DNA of 46,890 nt from Anaerolineae bacterium (GTDB lineage Bacteria > Chloroflexota > Anaerolineae > B4-G1 > SLSP01). Below are positions 1 to 7,777 of the stretch, piece by piece; within the stretch, counting starts at the first letter, position 1; each line of letters opens with the position of its first letter. The stretch covers positions 1 through 46,890 of the forward strand of contig JAFGFB010000243.1 in assembly GCA_016931315.1 (NCBI GenBank), read 5' to 3'. Both the position numbers and the translations under genes were made by a program. The notes under the pieces were generated by a model, which was not told where the DNA came from, did no database searches, and worked only from the letters and a program-made list of their open reading frames with translations.

Positions 1-65
1 GGTTCCCTCCGGTTCGGTGGTGTGGTAACCTTACTGTACCTGAGTCTACCTGGTTTTCAACTCAT

Positions 66-1547
66 TTGAAACACACCCATTTGATTTACGCACTCGCAAT
101 CGCGGATATGGCCAAGGGTACGGCTCAGCCGGGGCTGCTGCGCGGGTGGGGCATGAGTTTGGGTATTGCTGCCCTGATAGCTGGCATGTTGATGTTGGCG
201 TATTTTTTCACCGGAGCGGTACCCACTCGACGCCAGATTGTGCGGCAACGGCTTGAGGCGGCGCGTCAGGGTGGTTCTATGTTGTATCTGTCCGATATGG
301 GGTTGCGAGAAATTCCCGAAGAGGTTTGGGGCCTATCACATCTGACGGCGCTTTATCTTGACGGGAATAGACTGCGGTTACTGCCGCCAGAAATCGGTCG
401 TCTGGAAAATCTTCAGCGGCTTTATCTTAGTACCAATCGTTTGGAATCCCTGCCGCCGGAGATTGGCATGCTGGCGCGTCTGGAATGGCTCGATCTGGAC
501 GTGAACCGGCTGCAATCTTTGCCGCCAGAGATGGCGCGCTTGCAGCAGCTGAGCCATCTCAAACTCGAGTACAATCGTTTCACGGCTTTCCCGTCTGTGG
601 TTTTAGAGCTTCCTAATCTGGAATTGCTTTTCCTCTCCGGTAATCGCATGGGTGATTTGCCACCCGTTATCCTGGAACGCGCTGCACAGGGGGATCTTAC
701 GTTGTGGTATCAACCCCGCGCTTCGCGTGTGGATTGGGCCTCTATCAGTGTGATTTTCTTTTGCTTCATTTTGCCTGTGGGGGCTTCCTGGCTTGTCAAT
801 CGGTGGTGGACGGCACGTGAGCAGCGGCAGCAGCAAGCAGCGAGTCAGGAAGGGCTGGTCTATCCAATCCCCCCTATGTTTCGGCAGCCGGCACTTTTTG
901 TGCTACTGACGCTGGCAGCAGTGAGCATGTTTGTGGCGATAGCCTCATTCTCTGGTGGAATGACGAAGGAAGCGGGGTGGGGGATTCCACTATTGTTCTC
1001 TCCGTTGATGTTGGGAGCGCTGGTATTGCTCCTGCATCATACAGGGCTGGTGTTACTCAAGCATGATGGCATTGCACTGCGTCGTGGAAGACGGGAGCGT
1101 TTCCTGCCCTATTCATCCATCACAACGGTGCACTCGCTACCTGCATTAAGGGTCAAGAGTGAGAGTCAGACGTTGCGCATTCCACGCACGGTGCATGACC
1201 TCCCCATGCTCTATGAAACCTTAATGGTTCGCATTTCACCGGCGGCGCGGCAGGCTTCGTTGACTCGTGCATCGCGGGATTCGGCTTGCGCTCCTGATTC
1301 AGCTGAGGATGCCATTCGTTTTAGTGTTCCACGTGGTGTTTGGGGGTTTTACGTTGGTGGAACTATTCTCTTCACCGTAGTTTATCTGGGTATCGCTTTG
1401 ATAGGGCTTTGGATTTCCCTGGCGCGTGGTGATGTGCCTCCCTTTACCTGGCGTTCGTTGTGGGATACGTTGATTATATTTTTGCTGGTAAGCGTGCTAT
1501 TCTTGCCAGCATTAATCTGGATTCTGCGCAGTTTTTTTACCGCGTAG
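66..1547 (+). CDS. Membrane protein with leucine-rich repeats and a bacterial PH-like domain
   Basis: Function is not known; the architecture suggests a membrane-anchored protein-binding or scaffold protein. An N-terminal membrane segment (about residues 30-50) is followed by five to six LRRs (about 72-205) of the LxxLPPEIGxL type. Membrane segments follow at about 226-245, 275-295 and 305-328, then a soluble stretch (about 340-395, starting near IALRRGRRERFLPY) that resembles a bacterial PH domain, then two more membrane segments (about 425-450 and 467-490). The ORF begins with TTG and no clear ribosome site; ATG codons at 108 or 153 are alternative starts, and 153 would place the membrane helix at the very N-terminus. 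The stop is TAG at 1545. The reading frame stays open in the same frame beyond it into a second PH-like segment, so this ORF is probably only the 5' part of a longer original gene. Confidence 0.72.
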   Translation: MKHTHLIYALAIADMAKGTAQPGLLRGWGMSLGIAALIAGMLMLAYFFTGAVPTRRQIVRQRLEAARQGGSMLYLSDMGLREIPEEVWGLSHLTALYLDGNRLRLLPPEIGRLENLQRLYLSTNRLESLPPEIGMLARLEWLDLDVNRLQSLPPEMARLQQLSHLKLEYNRFTAFPSVVLELPNLELLFLSGNRMGDLPPVILERAAQGDLTLWYQPRASRVDWASISVIFFCFILPVGASWLVNRWWTAREQRQQQAASQEGLVYPIPPMFRQPALFVLLTLAAVSMFVAIASFSGGMTKEAGWGIPLLFSPLMLGALVLLLHHTGLVLLKHDGIALRRGRRERFLPYSSITTVHSLPALRVKSESQTLRIPRTVHDLPMLYETLMVRISPAARQASLTRASRDSACAPDSAEDAIRFSVPRGVWGFYVGGTILFTVVYLGIALIGLWISLARGDVPPFTWRSLWDTLIIFLLVSVLFLPALIWILRSFFTA

Positions 1548-1571
1548 GGGCCTTTCAGAATCAAACAACCT

Positions 1572-1856
1572 GTGGCACTGGAACTGCACCCACAGTCATT
1601 GCGCTACCGCTTTCCCTTTTGCCCCTGGCAAATGCGCCCGGCCAGCGATTTGCAGCGTATTTGGGTGGAGAGTACACCGGTCGAGGTCCGGGTGCGGACG
1701 GATGGGGCAATGATCTCTCAGATGGTAACGCGGGTTATGCTGCTTCTCGAGTTCAGTAATAATGTGCGTTTGGTTGTGGACCAGGAGCGCGCCATGCAAT
1801 TGGACACCTCGGTGGAACAGCTGCGCGAGATATTCAAACAGGTGTATGGGAAATAG
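1572..1856 (+). CDS. PH-like domain ORF, probably the severed 3' end of the LRR gene
   Basis: A 94-residue ORF (GTG start, no convincing ribosome site) in exactly the same frame as the LRR gene. They are separated by one TAG and eight further sense codons. It reads as one soluble domain: a hydrophobic start (LHPQSLRYRFPF), the string SDLQRIWVES, then beta-strand-like stretches and a C-terminal helix (SVEQLREIFKQVYG). This is the pattern of bacterial PH-like domains that follow paired membrane helices. The LRR ORF ends with just such a pair, and its first pair is also followed by a PH-like stretch. I infer that the original gene was LRR-(2TM-PH)x2 and that the amber codon at 1545-1547 splits it. 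Alternatives are a separate small gene, or readthrough. Domain identity is inferred from pattern, not from a search. Confidence 0.5.
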   Translation: MALELHPQSLRYRFPFCPWQMRPASDLQRIWVESTPVEVRVRTDGAMISQMVTRVMLLLEFSNNVRLVVDQERAMQLDTSVEQLREIFKQVYGK

Positions 1857-2111
1857 GTCGCAGCCCTTATCCATGGGGACTTCACGACTGACAATGTGTT
1901 GGTTGTTGAGGGACGAATCACGGGTATCATTGACTGGTCTGGCGGCGCGATGGGTGATCCGCGGTATGACCTGGTGCTGGCTTTCGATTTGGACCAGGAA
2001 GAAGTGGCTTTGACAGCTGAGGAAAGGGCTGCTTTTTACGCCGGTTACGGCAGAGACCCGCTCAGCAAATGGGAACAGCAGCATTTTCCGGATCTGTACG
2101 AACTCTATTAG
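1857..2111 (+). pseudogene. Aminoglycoside phosphotransferase/choline kinase (APH) family remnant
   Basis: The translation contains the catalytic signature of APH-family kinases, HGDFTTDNVLV (Brenner-type HGDxxxxN), followed by GIIDWSGGAMGDPRYDL, which carries the metal-binding IDW aspartate. The usual family length is 250-300 residues. Only about 85 codons remain: the ATP-binding N-lobe is missing, and the protein stops at LYELY, where the family normally continues with further helices. The segment is open only from just after the TAG at 1854; the ORF track shows it from a GTG at 1896, which would remove the catalytic loop. It is therefore read as a decayed fragment truncated at both ends, not as a working kinase. 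Confidence 0.7.
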
Positions 2112-2149
2112 GGCTTTCTCTTAACATCTTTTCAGGAGTCTCTCACGTT

Positions 2150-2872
2150 ATGCAACTCTACTTCATTCGCCATGGGCAGTCGGAAAACAATCTCATTTGG
2201 GAACAGACCGGTTCAGATGAGGGCCGCGACTCTGACCCTGACCTGACTGCCGTAGGGCAGCGGCAGGTGGGGCGCCTGGCGGCTTTTCTCTCCGCTCCGG
2301 GGACAGCGGGCGGCAATTCTGTGGCGGGACATCACAATGTCTCTGGATTTCAGCTGACACACCTGTATTGCAGTCCCATGGTGCGGGCGATTGAGACGGC
2401 GCTGCCTGCCGCGCGTGCGCTAGGGTTGCCGCTTGTTGTTTGGGAGGACTTTCACGAAACCGGGGGGATTTTCTATAACGATGCCGAAACGCGAGAGCAG
2501 CACGGTCTTCCTGGAAGAACTCGCGCAGAATTTAGCTCACGCTTTCCGGAGTTGATCTTGCCCGAAACGGGCTGGGAGACCGGTTGGTGGAATCGCCCAT
2601 TTGAGAGCCGTGAGCAACGCCCCCCACGTGCGCAGCGTGTGTTGCAGACACTTCTGGAACGTCATGGGGGTACAGAGGACCACATTGCCGTTTTCAGCCA
2701 TGCTGGATTCTACAACCATCTGCTACGGATTGTGTTCGACATGCCTGGAGATACCGTGATATGGTTTGAGCTCCAGAATACCGGTATCACACGCATTGAT
2801 TTTCATTCAGACCGTCAACGTGTTGTTTACGCCAATCGGATAGACTTCCTGCCCAGACACTTGCTGACATAG
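2150..2872 (+). CDS. Histidine phosphatase superfamily protein (phosphoglycerate-mutase-like)
   Basis: A 240-residue protein of the branch-1 histidine phosphatase fold. The catalytic RHG motif sits at the N-terminus (YFIRHGQSENN), the second arginine region is YCSPMVRAIETA, the acid/base glutamate is probably in VVWEDFHETGG, and the second catalytic histidine is in VFSHAGF. The start was moved from the ORF-track ATG at 2069 to the ATG at 2150, because the domain begins immediately there (MQLYFIRHG) and CAGGAG lies upstream. It could be a cofactor-dependent phosphoglycerate mutase, a sugar or nucleotide phosphatase, or an alpha-ribazole-phosphatase-like enzyme; the sequence alone does not decide. 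It stands alone, followed by a long non-coding gap. Confidence 0.85.
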   Translation: MQLYFIRHGQSENNLIWEQTGSDEGRDSDPDLTAVGQRQVGRLAAFLSAPGTAGGNSVAGHHNVSGFQLTHLYCSPMVRAIETALPAARALGLPLVVWEDFHETGGIFYNDAETREQHGLPGRTRAEFSSRFPELILPETGWETGWWNRPFESREQRPPRAQRVLQTLLERHGGTEDHIAVFSHAGFYNHLLRIVFDMPGDTVIWFELQNTGITRIDFHSDRQRVVYANRIDFLPRHLLT

Positions 2873-2898
2873 ATACAGAGCTGTTTGGAGAAAGTTGG

Positions 2899-3076
2899 TT
2901 TTTTTCTACGATGGCAAACCTAGCTAGACTAACGGGCCTGTGGGCGATGCAGGAATGCAGAGGGGTAGTTTTTTGTGATTTTTGCGGGCTGTGCGCCCGC
3001 AAAAATCACACTTGCGGGGGAAGGCACAGAGGTTTTTTCAAGCTATCTAGCCAGTTTTGCCACTATAGTTTTTTTT
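2899..3076. repeat. Imperfect inverted-repeat element with a central perfect hairpin
   Basis: The left arm (2899-2928, TTTTTTTCTACGATGGCAAA...) and the right arm (3046-3076) are inverted copies of each other; when the right arm is reversed both read CTAnnnTGGCAAA...GCTAGA. Between them lies a perfect 16-bp stem with a 5-nt loop (2974-3010; arm TGTGATTTTTGCGGGC). The layout, terminal inverted arms around a strong central hairpin, copies that of the MITE-like elements elsewhere in the window, although the terminal sequences differ. No ORF in the segment is credible. It may be a degraded non-autonomous element or a structured regulatory region. Confidence 0.6.
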
Positions 3077-3123
3077 GTGGTGAGGCTGCGCTCTACCGCA
3101 AAAAATCAATTGAAGAGAAAATT
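3071..3123. repeat. Diverged copy of the MITE core hairpin upstream of fbp
   Basis: TTTTTTGTGGTGAG pairs, with a few mismatches, with CTCTACCGCAAAAAA around a GCTGCG loop. The flank that follows, AAAAATCAATTGAAGAGAA, closely matches the flank after the core hairpin of the MITE-like copies (AAAAATCAATCAAA.GAAGG). No terminal repeats of that family remain here. It lies directly upstream of the fbp promoter. Confidence 0.5.
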
Positions 3124-3134
3124 TTCGCCGCTGA

Positions 3135-3143
3135 TGCTATAAT
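3135..3143 (+). promoter_or_regulatory. Extended -10 promoter of fbp
   Basis: TGCTATAAT is a perfect extended -10 (TGnTATAAT) 65 bp upstream of the fbp start. No good -35 lies at 16-18 bp; TTGAAG at 3110 is 22 bp away. The extended -10 may compensate for this. Confidence 0.6.
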
Positions 3144-3207
3144 TGACTATGTCAGAGGTCAATGCGTCGCGATTGCATTTCCACTGTAATCGTAGGAGGT
3201 ACTTCAC

Positions 3208-4236
3208 GTGTTTTCCAAGATCATCACCATGGAGCAGCATATTCTTGAGCAGGAGCGCATGCATCCTGAAGCCACGGGAACCTTTACCAACCTTCTCTAT
3301 GATATTGCACTAGCTGCCAAAATCATCTCTCGGGAGATTCGCCGTGCTGGTCTTGGCAACATCCTCGGTGAAGCGGGTACGATCAATATTCAGGGTGAAG
3401 AGCAGATGCGATTGGATGTTTTCGCCAATGAGACCTTCATCCGCATGAACAGCTATACCGGGCGTGTGGGGGTCATGGCAACGGAAGAGTTGGAAAGCAT
3501 CGTCAGCATTGTCCCCGACAATCCTGCCATGGCGGGTGGCAAATACGTGCTCATCTTCGATCCCGTGGATGGCTCTTCCAATATTGCCGCGAATGTGAGT
3601 GTGGGGACTATCTTTTCCATCTACCGGCGCAAATCTCCGCTTGGAGCTCCGGGCACGGTAGAGGATTGCCTTCAACCGGGGCATGATATGGTCGCTGCCG
3701 GGTATGTGTTGTATGGATCGAGCACCATGTTGGTCTACACTGCCGGCAATGGCGTCCATGGCTTCACCCTGGAGCCTAGTCTCGGTGAGTTTTTGCTTTC
3801 GCATCCGGCGATTTGCACGCCGGCGCTGCCTCGTTATAGCAGCGCTAATGTTTCGTATGAGCGTTTATGGAGTTCTGGTGTGCAGCGTTTCCATCGCTAC
3901 CTGCAGGGGATGGAAGCTGAGAAGCCGCCTGTGGGACTTTCCTCTCGTTATGTTGGTTCGCTTGTGGCGGATTTCCACCGCAACCTGCTCAATGGCGGTG
4001 TTTTCTATTATCCATCCAGTTATGCTGATCCGGCTAATCCACATCCTAAGTTGCGCCTCCTTTATGAGGCGGCGCCGCTCGGGTATATCGCCAATCATGC
4101 GGGAGGTTATGCCTCGGATGGAACCCAGGATATTCTGGATATTGTGCCCACTGAATTGCATCAGCGGACGGCGCTTTTCATTGGCGACTGCACGCTTGTC
4201 CAGAAAGCTGAAGAATTCATACGGCAGTATGGGTGA
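3208..4236 (+). CDS. fbp: Fructose-1,6-bisphosphatase, class I
   Basis: Hydrolyses fructose 1,6-bisphosphate to fructose 6-phosphate in the cytoplasm, the committed step of gluconeogenesis. At 342 residues it has normal family length. Diagnostic motifs are the metal-binding [10 protein letters not shown] loop (canonical DPLDGSSN), the preceding ATEELES acidic stretch, and the substrate-binding C-terminal part [17 protein letters not shown] and [14 protein letters not shown]. The start is GTG at 3208, fixed by a strong AGGAGGT eight bases upstream. It is monocistronic or leads the aldo/keto reductase gene 77 bp downstream. An extended -10 promoter and strong hairpins precede it, so transcription probably begins in that region. 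Glycerol genes elsewhere in the window would feed the same gluconeogenic route. Confidence 0.95.
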   Translation: MFSKIITMEQHILEQERMHPEATGTFTNLLYDIALAAKIISREIRRAGLGNILGEAGTINIQGEEQMRLDVFANETFIRMNSYTGRVGVMATEELESIVSIVPDNPAMAGGKYVLIFDPVDGSSNIAANVSVGTIFSIYRRKSPLGAPGTVEDCLQPGHDMVAAGYVLYGSSTMLVYTAGNGVHGFTLEPSLGEFLLSHPAICTPALPRYSSANVSYERLWSSGVQRFHRYLQGMEAEKPPVGLSSRYVGSLVADFHRNLLNGGVFYYPSSYADPANPHPKLRLLYEAAPLGYIANHAGGYASDGTQDILDIVPTELHQRTALFIGDCTLVQKAEEFIRQYG

Positions 4237-4313
4237 GCAGATTTTGCTTGCTCGCCTTTCCGCTTTAGCAATGTGATCCTTAAGTTTGTTTTTCAATTAC
4301 AAGGAGGTCATTC

Positions 4314-5174
4314 ATGATTGCGAAAAAAGCTTTTGGCCGGACCGGTCACATGAGCACACGCGTGCTCTTTGGGGCAGCAGCTCTTGGCGGTGTCTCACAG
4401 GAGGAGGCGGACCAGGTCCTCGCGCTGCTGCTACGTTACGGTATCAACCACATTGATACCGCGCATTCCTACGGAAAAGCGGAACTCCTTATCGGGCCCT
4501 GGATGCCCGAGCACCGTGATAAGTTCTTTCTGGCTACCAAAACAGAACAGCGCACTTACGACGGCGCCTGGGCTGAATTGGAAACCTCGTTGGAACTGCT
4601 TAAGACCGACCACATTGATCTCTGGCAGATGCACGTGCTCATTACCGAAGAGGGCTGGCAGACGGCGATGGGGGCCGATGGAGCACTAAAGGCCTTCATC
4701 CAGGCACGCGAGCAAGGCATTGTTCGCTTCCTTGGCGTCACGGGGCATGAGTTGATCGTGCCGCAGATGCATTTGCGCAGTCTGGAACGTTTTGATTTCG
4801 ACGCAGTGCTCTTGCCTTACAATTATGTGCTGATGCAGAATTCGCAGTATGCCGCCGACTTCGAGACGTTGCTGGCGGCCTGTGCTGCCCGCGATGTGGC
4901 CGTGCAGACTATCAAATCGCTTTGCCGCAGCCCCTGGCCCTCAAATGTGACGCGCAACCGCAGCACGTGGTATCAACCACTCGAGACACAGGAAGCGATT
5001 GACAAAGCGGTGCATTGGATTCTGGGCGATGACCGCGTTTTCCTCAATAGCGTCGGGGATATTCACCTGCTGCCGCAGGTACTGGAAGCAGCCGCGAATT
5101 TCCAACAACGCCCTTCTGATGCGGAGATGGCGGCGTTGGTGGAAGAGCAGGCTATGAGTCCGTTGTTTGTTTAG
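4314..5174 (+). CDS. Aldo/keto reductase family oxidoreductase
   Basis: An NAD(P)H-dependent TIM-barrel oxidoreductase of the AKR superfamily. The catalytic tetrad can be read: Asp48 and Tyr53 in [12 protein letters not shown], Lys76 in LATKTEQ and His107 in LWQMHVL. At 286 residues it is slightly short, with an abbreviated C-terminal cofactor region ([22 protein letters not shown]). This resembles the AKR subfamily often annotated as general oxidoreductase with a degenerate NADP loop. AAGGAGG is well placed before the ATG. It lies 75 bp upstream of a second, clearly distinct AKR gene, and the two may be co-transcribed. The substrate cannot be told. Confidence 0.88.
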   Translation: MIAKKAFGRTGHMSTRVLFGAAALGGVSQEEADQVLALLLRYGINHIDTAHSYGKAELLIGPWMPEHRDKFFLATKTEQRTYDGAWAELETSLELLKTDHIDLWQMHVLITEEGWQTAMGADGALKAFIQAREQGIVRFLGVTGHELIVPQMHLRSLERFDFDAVLLPYNYVLMQNSQYAADFETLLAACAARDVAVQTIKSLCRSPWPSNVTRNRSTWYQPLETQEAIDKAVHWILGDDRVFLNSVGDIHLLPQVLEAAANFQQRPSDAEMAALVEEQAMSPLFV

Positions 5175-5249
5175 CCTCGAGGGCTTCGGTATACGTTTCC
5201 TGGTTGGGGATTGCCAGGCGCTGACTTTTCGAAAGGAGTGTGACTGACC

Positions 5250-6263
5250 ATGGAATATCGTTTTCTGGGGCGCACAGGCATGAAGGTGAGCGAGCTCTGT
5301 CTGGGGGCCATGACCTTTGGACGGGAGACGCCACAAGACGAGAGCTATGCGCTGCTTTCGCGGTTCGTCGAGGCAGGGGGGAATTTCATTGATACGGCAG
5401 ATGTTTACAGCCGCGGAGTTTCAGAGGCAATCCTGGGCCGGTGGCTCAAGGGTCAATCGCGTGATAGCCTCGTGATTGCTACCAAGGTCCGCTGGTCTAT
5501 GGGGGAAGGCCCTAATGATGTGGGCTTGAGCCGCAAACACCTTCTGGCATCGGTTGAAGCCAGTTTGCGCCGTCTGGATACGGATTATATAGACCTCTAT
5601 CAAATTCATGGTTGGGATCCCGGTACACCGCTTGAGGAGACTCTGAGTACGCTTGATCGTTTGGTGCAGAGTGGCAAAGTGCGCTACATCGGTGCGAGCA
5701 ATATCACTGGTTGGCAGTTGCAAAAAGCTGTGGACCTGAGCCGCACCATGCATTGGGAGAGTTTTTGCTGTCTGCAGCCCCTCTATAACTTGCTGGACCG
5801 TTCGGTGGAATGGGAACTCCTACCCGTTTGTGCTAATGAGGGCATGGGTGTGATTCCGTGGAGCCCTCTGCGCGGGGGTTGGCTCAGCGGCAGGTATTTC
5901 CGGGGCATGAGCGCTCCTCCGGAAGGCAGTCGGGTTGAGACGGCTGAGAAACACGGTTGGAGCGAAGCCTGGAGTGCGTATGCTACTGAACAGACCTGGA
6001 CCGTGTTGGATCACCTCTTTGCCGTGGCGAAGGAAACCGGTAAGACGCCACCCCAAATCGCCCTGCGCTGGCTTTTACAGCGTCCTGGCGTTACCGCGCC
6101 GATCATCGGTGTACGGACGATGCGGCATCTGGAAGACAACCTCGGTGCTGTAGGCTGGACGCTGGATTCCGCGCTGATGAAAAGGCTGACGCTTGCCGGC
6201 GAATCTCCATTGCCCTATCCCCATAGTTTCCTGGCGCTTCAGGATGATCGCACGCGCGTGTAG
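5250..6263 (+). CDS. Aldo/keto reductase (AKR11/YajO-like)
   Basis: A 337-residue AKR superfamily enzyme that reduces carbonyl compounds or oxidises alcohols with NADP(H). The N-terminal [19 protein letters not shown] is the classic opening of this branch. The tetrad is Asp48 and Tyr53 ([11 protein letters not shown]), Lys79 (VIATKVRW) and His120 (LYQIHGWD). The NADP-binding C-terminus includes [21 protein letters not shown]. The ribosome site is GAAAGGAG. It ends 6 bp before the DUF4129/DUF58 cluster, so transcription may read through into that run. The substrate is unknown; the family covers sugar and aromatic aldehydes. Confidence 0.9.
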   Translation: MEYRFLGRTGMKVSELCLGAMTFGRETPQDESYALLSRFVEAGGNFIDTADVYSRGVSEAILGRWLKGQSRDSLVIATKVRWSMGEGPNDVGLSRKHLLASVEASLRRLDTDYIDLYQIHGWDPGTPLEETLSTLDRLVQSGKVRYIGASNITGWQLQKAVDLSRTMHWESFCCLQPLYNLLDRSVEWELLPVCANEGMGVIPWSPLRGGWLSGRYFRGMSAPPEGSRVETAEKHGWSEAWSAYATEQTWTVLDHLFAVAKETGKTPPQIALRWLLQRPGVTAPIIGVRTMRHLEDNLGAVGWTLDSALMKRLTLAGESPLPYPHSFLALQDDRTRV

Positions 6264-6269
6264 GGCATT

Positions 6270-7136
6270 ATGATTCGCCGCAGTAAATACCGGCGACTTC
6301 TGGCGCTCAGTGTCGGTTTACTCGCACTGTTGCTGCTTTCGGGTGCGCTACGGTCGCTTACCCTCCACCCTGGTCGTCCTTTTATGCTCGATTTTTCGTG
6401 GATAATGGACTTCGAAACTTACGGGGGTGAGGTGCGTGCTGAGTGGCTGTTTGTCGCGCTGCGAATTCTGGTGTTGACCTCGTTCGTGCTGGCGCCTTTG
6501 GCGTTGATTATGGCTCTTTTGGACCGGCGTCTGCGGCGGCGTGTTTTGCGGAGCGTGCTTTTTCTGGTGATGTTGACGCTCGCTGCGTGGGCCATTCAAA
6601 CTGCGCAGCGCCTGCCTCTGACACCTCAGGAGCGACAGCCAGAAGAGATAGCCGATATTCCCGAGGCTGAAGCACTGGACCTCGACGCTTTTTCAGCGCC
6701 TTCTGGGATGGTAGTCTGGTCTGTAAGTGTGGGGGTAGCGTTGTTGTTGGTCGCTGTGATTGGCGGCGCCGTGTGGATGCTCTGGCATCGCAACCCGCAC
6801 GAGACCTTACCCCTCAGATTGCTGGCTCAAGAGGCCGAAGTCGCGCTCGAGGCGCTGCGGGAGGGCGGCGACCTGCGTAATGTCATCATCCGTTGCTATG
6901 CCGAAATGGAAAGGGTGGTTTCAGAGACACGTGGGCTTCAACGCCAGGACGCGATGACAGTACGGGAGTTCGAACAGCAATTGCAGCGTTTGGGGTTGCC
7001 TCACGAACCGGTCGCGAGCCTGGTACAGCTCTTTGAAGCCGCGCGTTATGGGATGCGTGCTCCAGGGGTAGCTGAGGAGCAAAGTGCCATTACCTGCTTG
7101 AGTGCCATTGTTGTGGCATGTCGGGAGCGTGCATGA
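6270..7136 (+). CDS. DUF4129-like membrane protein (set 1)
   Basis: A 288-residue membrane protein of unknown biochemical role. A first helix (about residues 9-30), two more (about 60-80 and 90-110), an acidic linker and a fourth helix (about 150-172) precede a cytoplasmic C-terminal domain that looks like DUF4129: VIIRCYAEMERVVSETRG, then TVREFEQQL and LFEAARYG. DUF4129 proteins typically sit beside DUF58 and MoxR genes, as here. The C-terminal domain is plainly paralogous to that of the gene at 9564. The start ATG at 6270 has only a weak ribosome site, and the gene overlaps the next by ATGA, which suggests translational coupling. Confidence 0.75.
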   Translation: MIRRSKYRRLLALSVGLLALLLLSGALRSLTLHPGRPFMLDFSWIMDFETYGGEVRAEWLFVALRILVLTSFVLAPLALIMALLDRRLRRRVLRSVLFLVMLTLAAWAIQTAQRLPLTPQERQPEEIADIPEAEALDLDAFSAPSGMVVWSVSVGVALLLVAVIGGAVWMLWHRNPHETLPLRLLAQEAEVALEALREGGDLRNVIIRCYAEMERVVSETRGLQRQDAMTVREFEQQLQRLGLPHEPVASLVQLFEAARYGMRAPGVAEEQSAITCLSAIVVACRERA

Positions 7137-7777
7137 AAAAACTGCCCCCCGGATTCTGGCTTCTGATGCTTTTGTTAGGGCTGCCTCTCGCAATCCTCCT
7201 TGGTTGGCTACTACGTGATTTGATTCGCGAGTTGGTTGTTGTCCCCATCGCCTATTTCCTGTGGTCTCTGGGGCGTGTTTTCGAAAGTCTTCCGCAGACG
7301 ATTATATGGGGCGTGCTGGTTTTCGGCGCCCTGATGGTGGGCTTACGTTTGTTGGCGGGCACTATGGTGCTTCCACCCCCTGCTCCTTTACCTTCGGATG
7401 CGGGGGGACGAGTTTCGGAGTGGTTGCGTTGGCTGGATTTAACCCGCCGTGGAGTATATTCTCGGGACGGATTGGCACGTCACCTTGGAGATGTGGGGGT
7501 TGCGGTGCTGGCGCACCAACAGCGATGTACCCAGAGTGAAATGCGCTTGCGCATACGTGAAGGTGATTTTGACCTCCCGCAGCCCCTGAACCTTTATCTG
7601 CGTGCTGCTCTGGGGCGCGCTTCGTTGCGCCAGGATTCGTTATGGTCTCAGCTATTGCCTTTTCGGTTTCACCGTCCTCAGCCCGAGGTGGTTGGCGATG
7701 TAGAAGCGATGCTTGATTATCTTGAGGCTGCGCTGGACCTTGACGATCTTTCGCTGTTGCCCAGGGAGGATATGTGA
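7133..7777 (+). CDS. Membrane protein of the DUF58/DUF4129 cluster (set 1)
   Basis: A 214-residue protein with two N-terminal membrane segments (about residues 10-28 and 55-75) and a soluble remainder ending in MLDYLEAALDLDD. The start at ATG 7133 (MKKLPPG) is preferred over the upstream ORF-track ATG at 7118, because it overlaps the preceding stop as ATGA. No known family is recognised. Its layout, size and C-terminal phrase (evvgDVEAMLDYLEAAL) match the gene at 10430 (EVVVEYLESTLE), so the two are counterparts in the duplicated sets. It overlaps the DUF58 gene by GTGA. Confidence 0.72.
   Translation: MKKLPPGFWLLMLLLGLPLAILLGWLLRDLIRELVVVPIAYFLWSLGRVFESLPQTIIWGVLVFGALMVGLRLLAGTMVLPPPAPLPSDAGGRVSEWLRWLDLTRRGVYSRDGLARHLGDVGVAVLAHQQRCTQSEMRLRIREGDFDLPQPLNLYLRAALGRASLRQDSLWSQLLPFRFHRPQPEVVGDVEAMLDYLEAALDLDDLSLLPREDM

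Larger units (their letters stand above)
2873..3207. other. 335-bp non-coding region upstream of fbp
   Basis: Consists of the inverted-repeat element, the core-hairpin relic, the extended -10 promoter and a 65-bp leader. The 92-residue ORF drawn across it (2911-3189) is built from palindromes and is not considered a gene. Confidence 0.7.

Noticed and set aside
1545-2111. Three consecutive in-frame ORFs separated by TAG, suggesting amber recoding
   Set aside because: Many intact genes in the window end in TAG, so TAG is an ordinary stop here. Only the first junction joins segments that make domain sense; the third segment is an unrelated APH relic.
2911-3189. 92-residue ORF upstream of fbp
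   Set aside because: It is made from palindromic DNA, has no ribosome site and crosses the fbp promoter; no protein-like pattern is visible.
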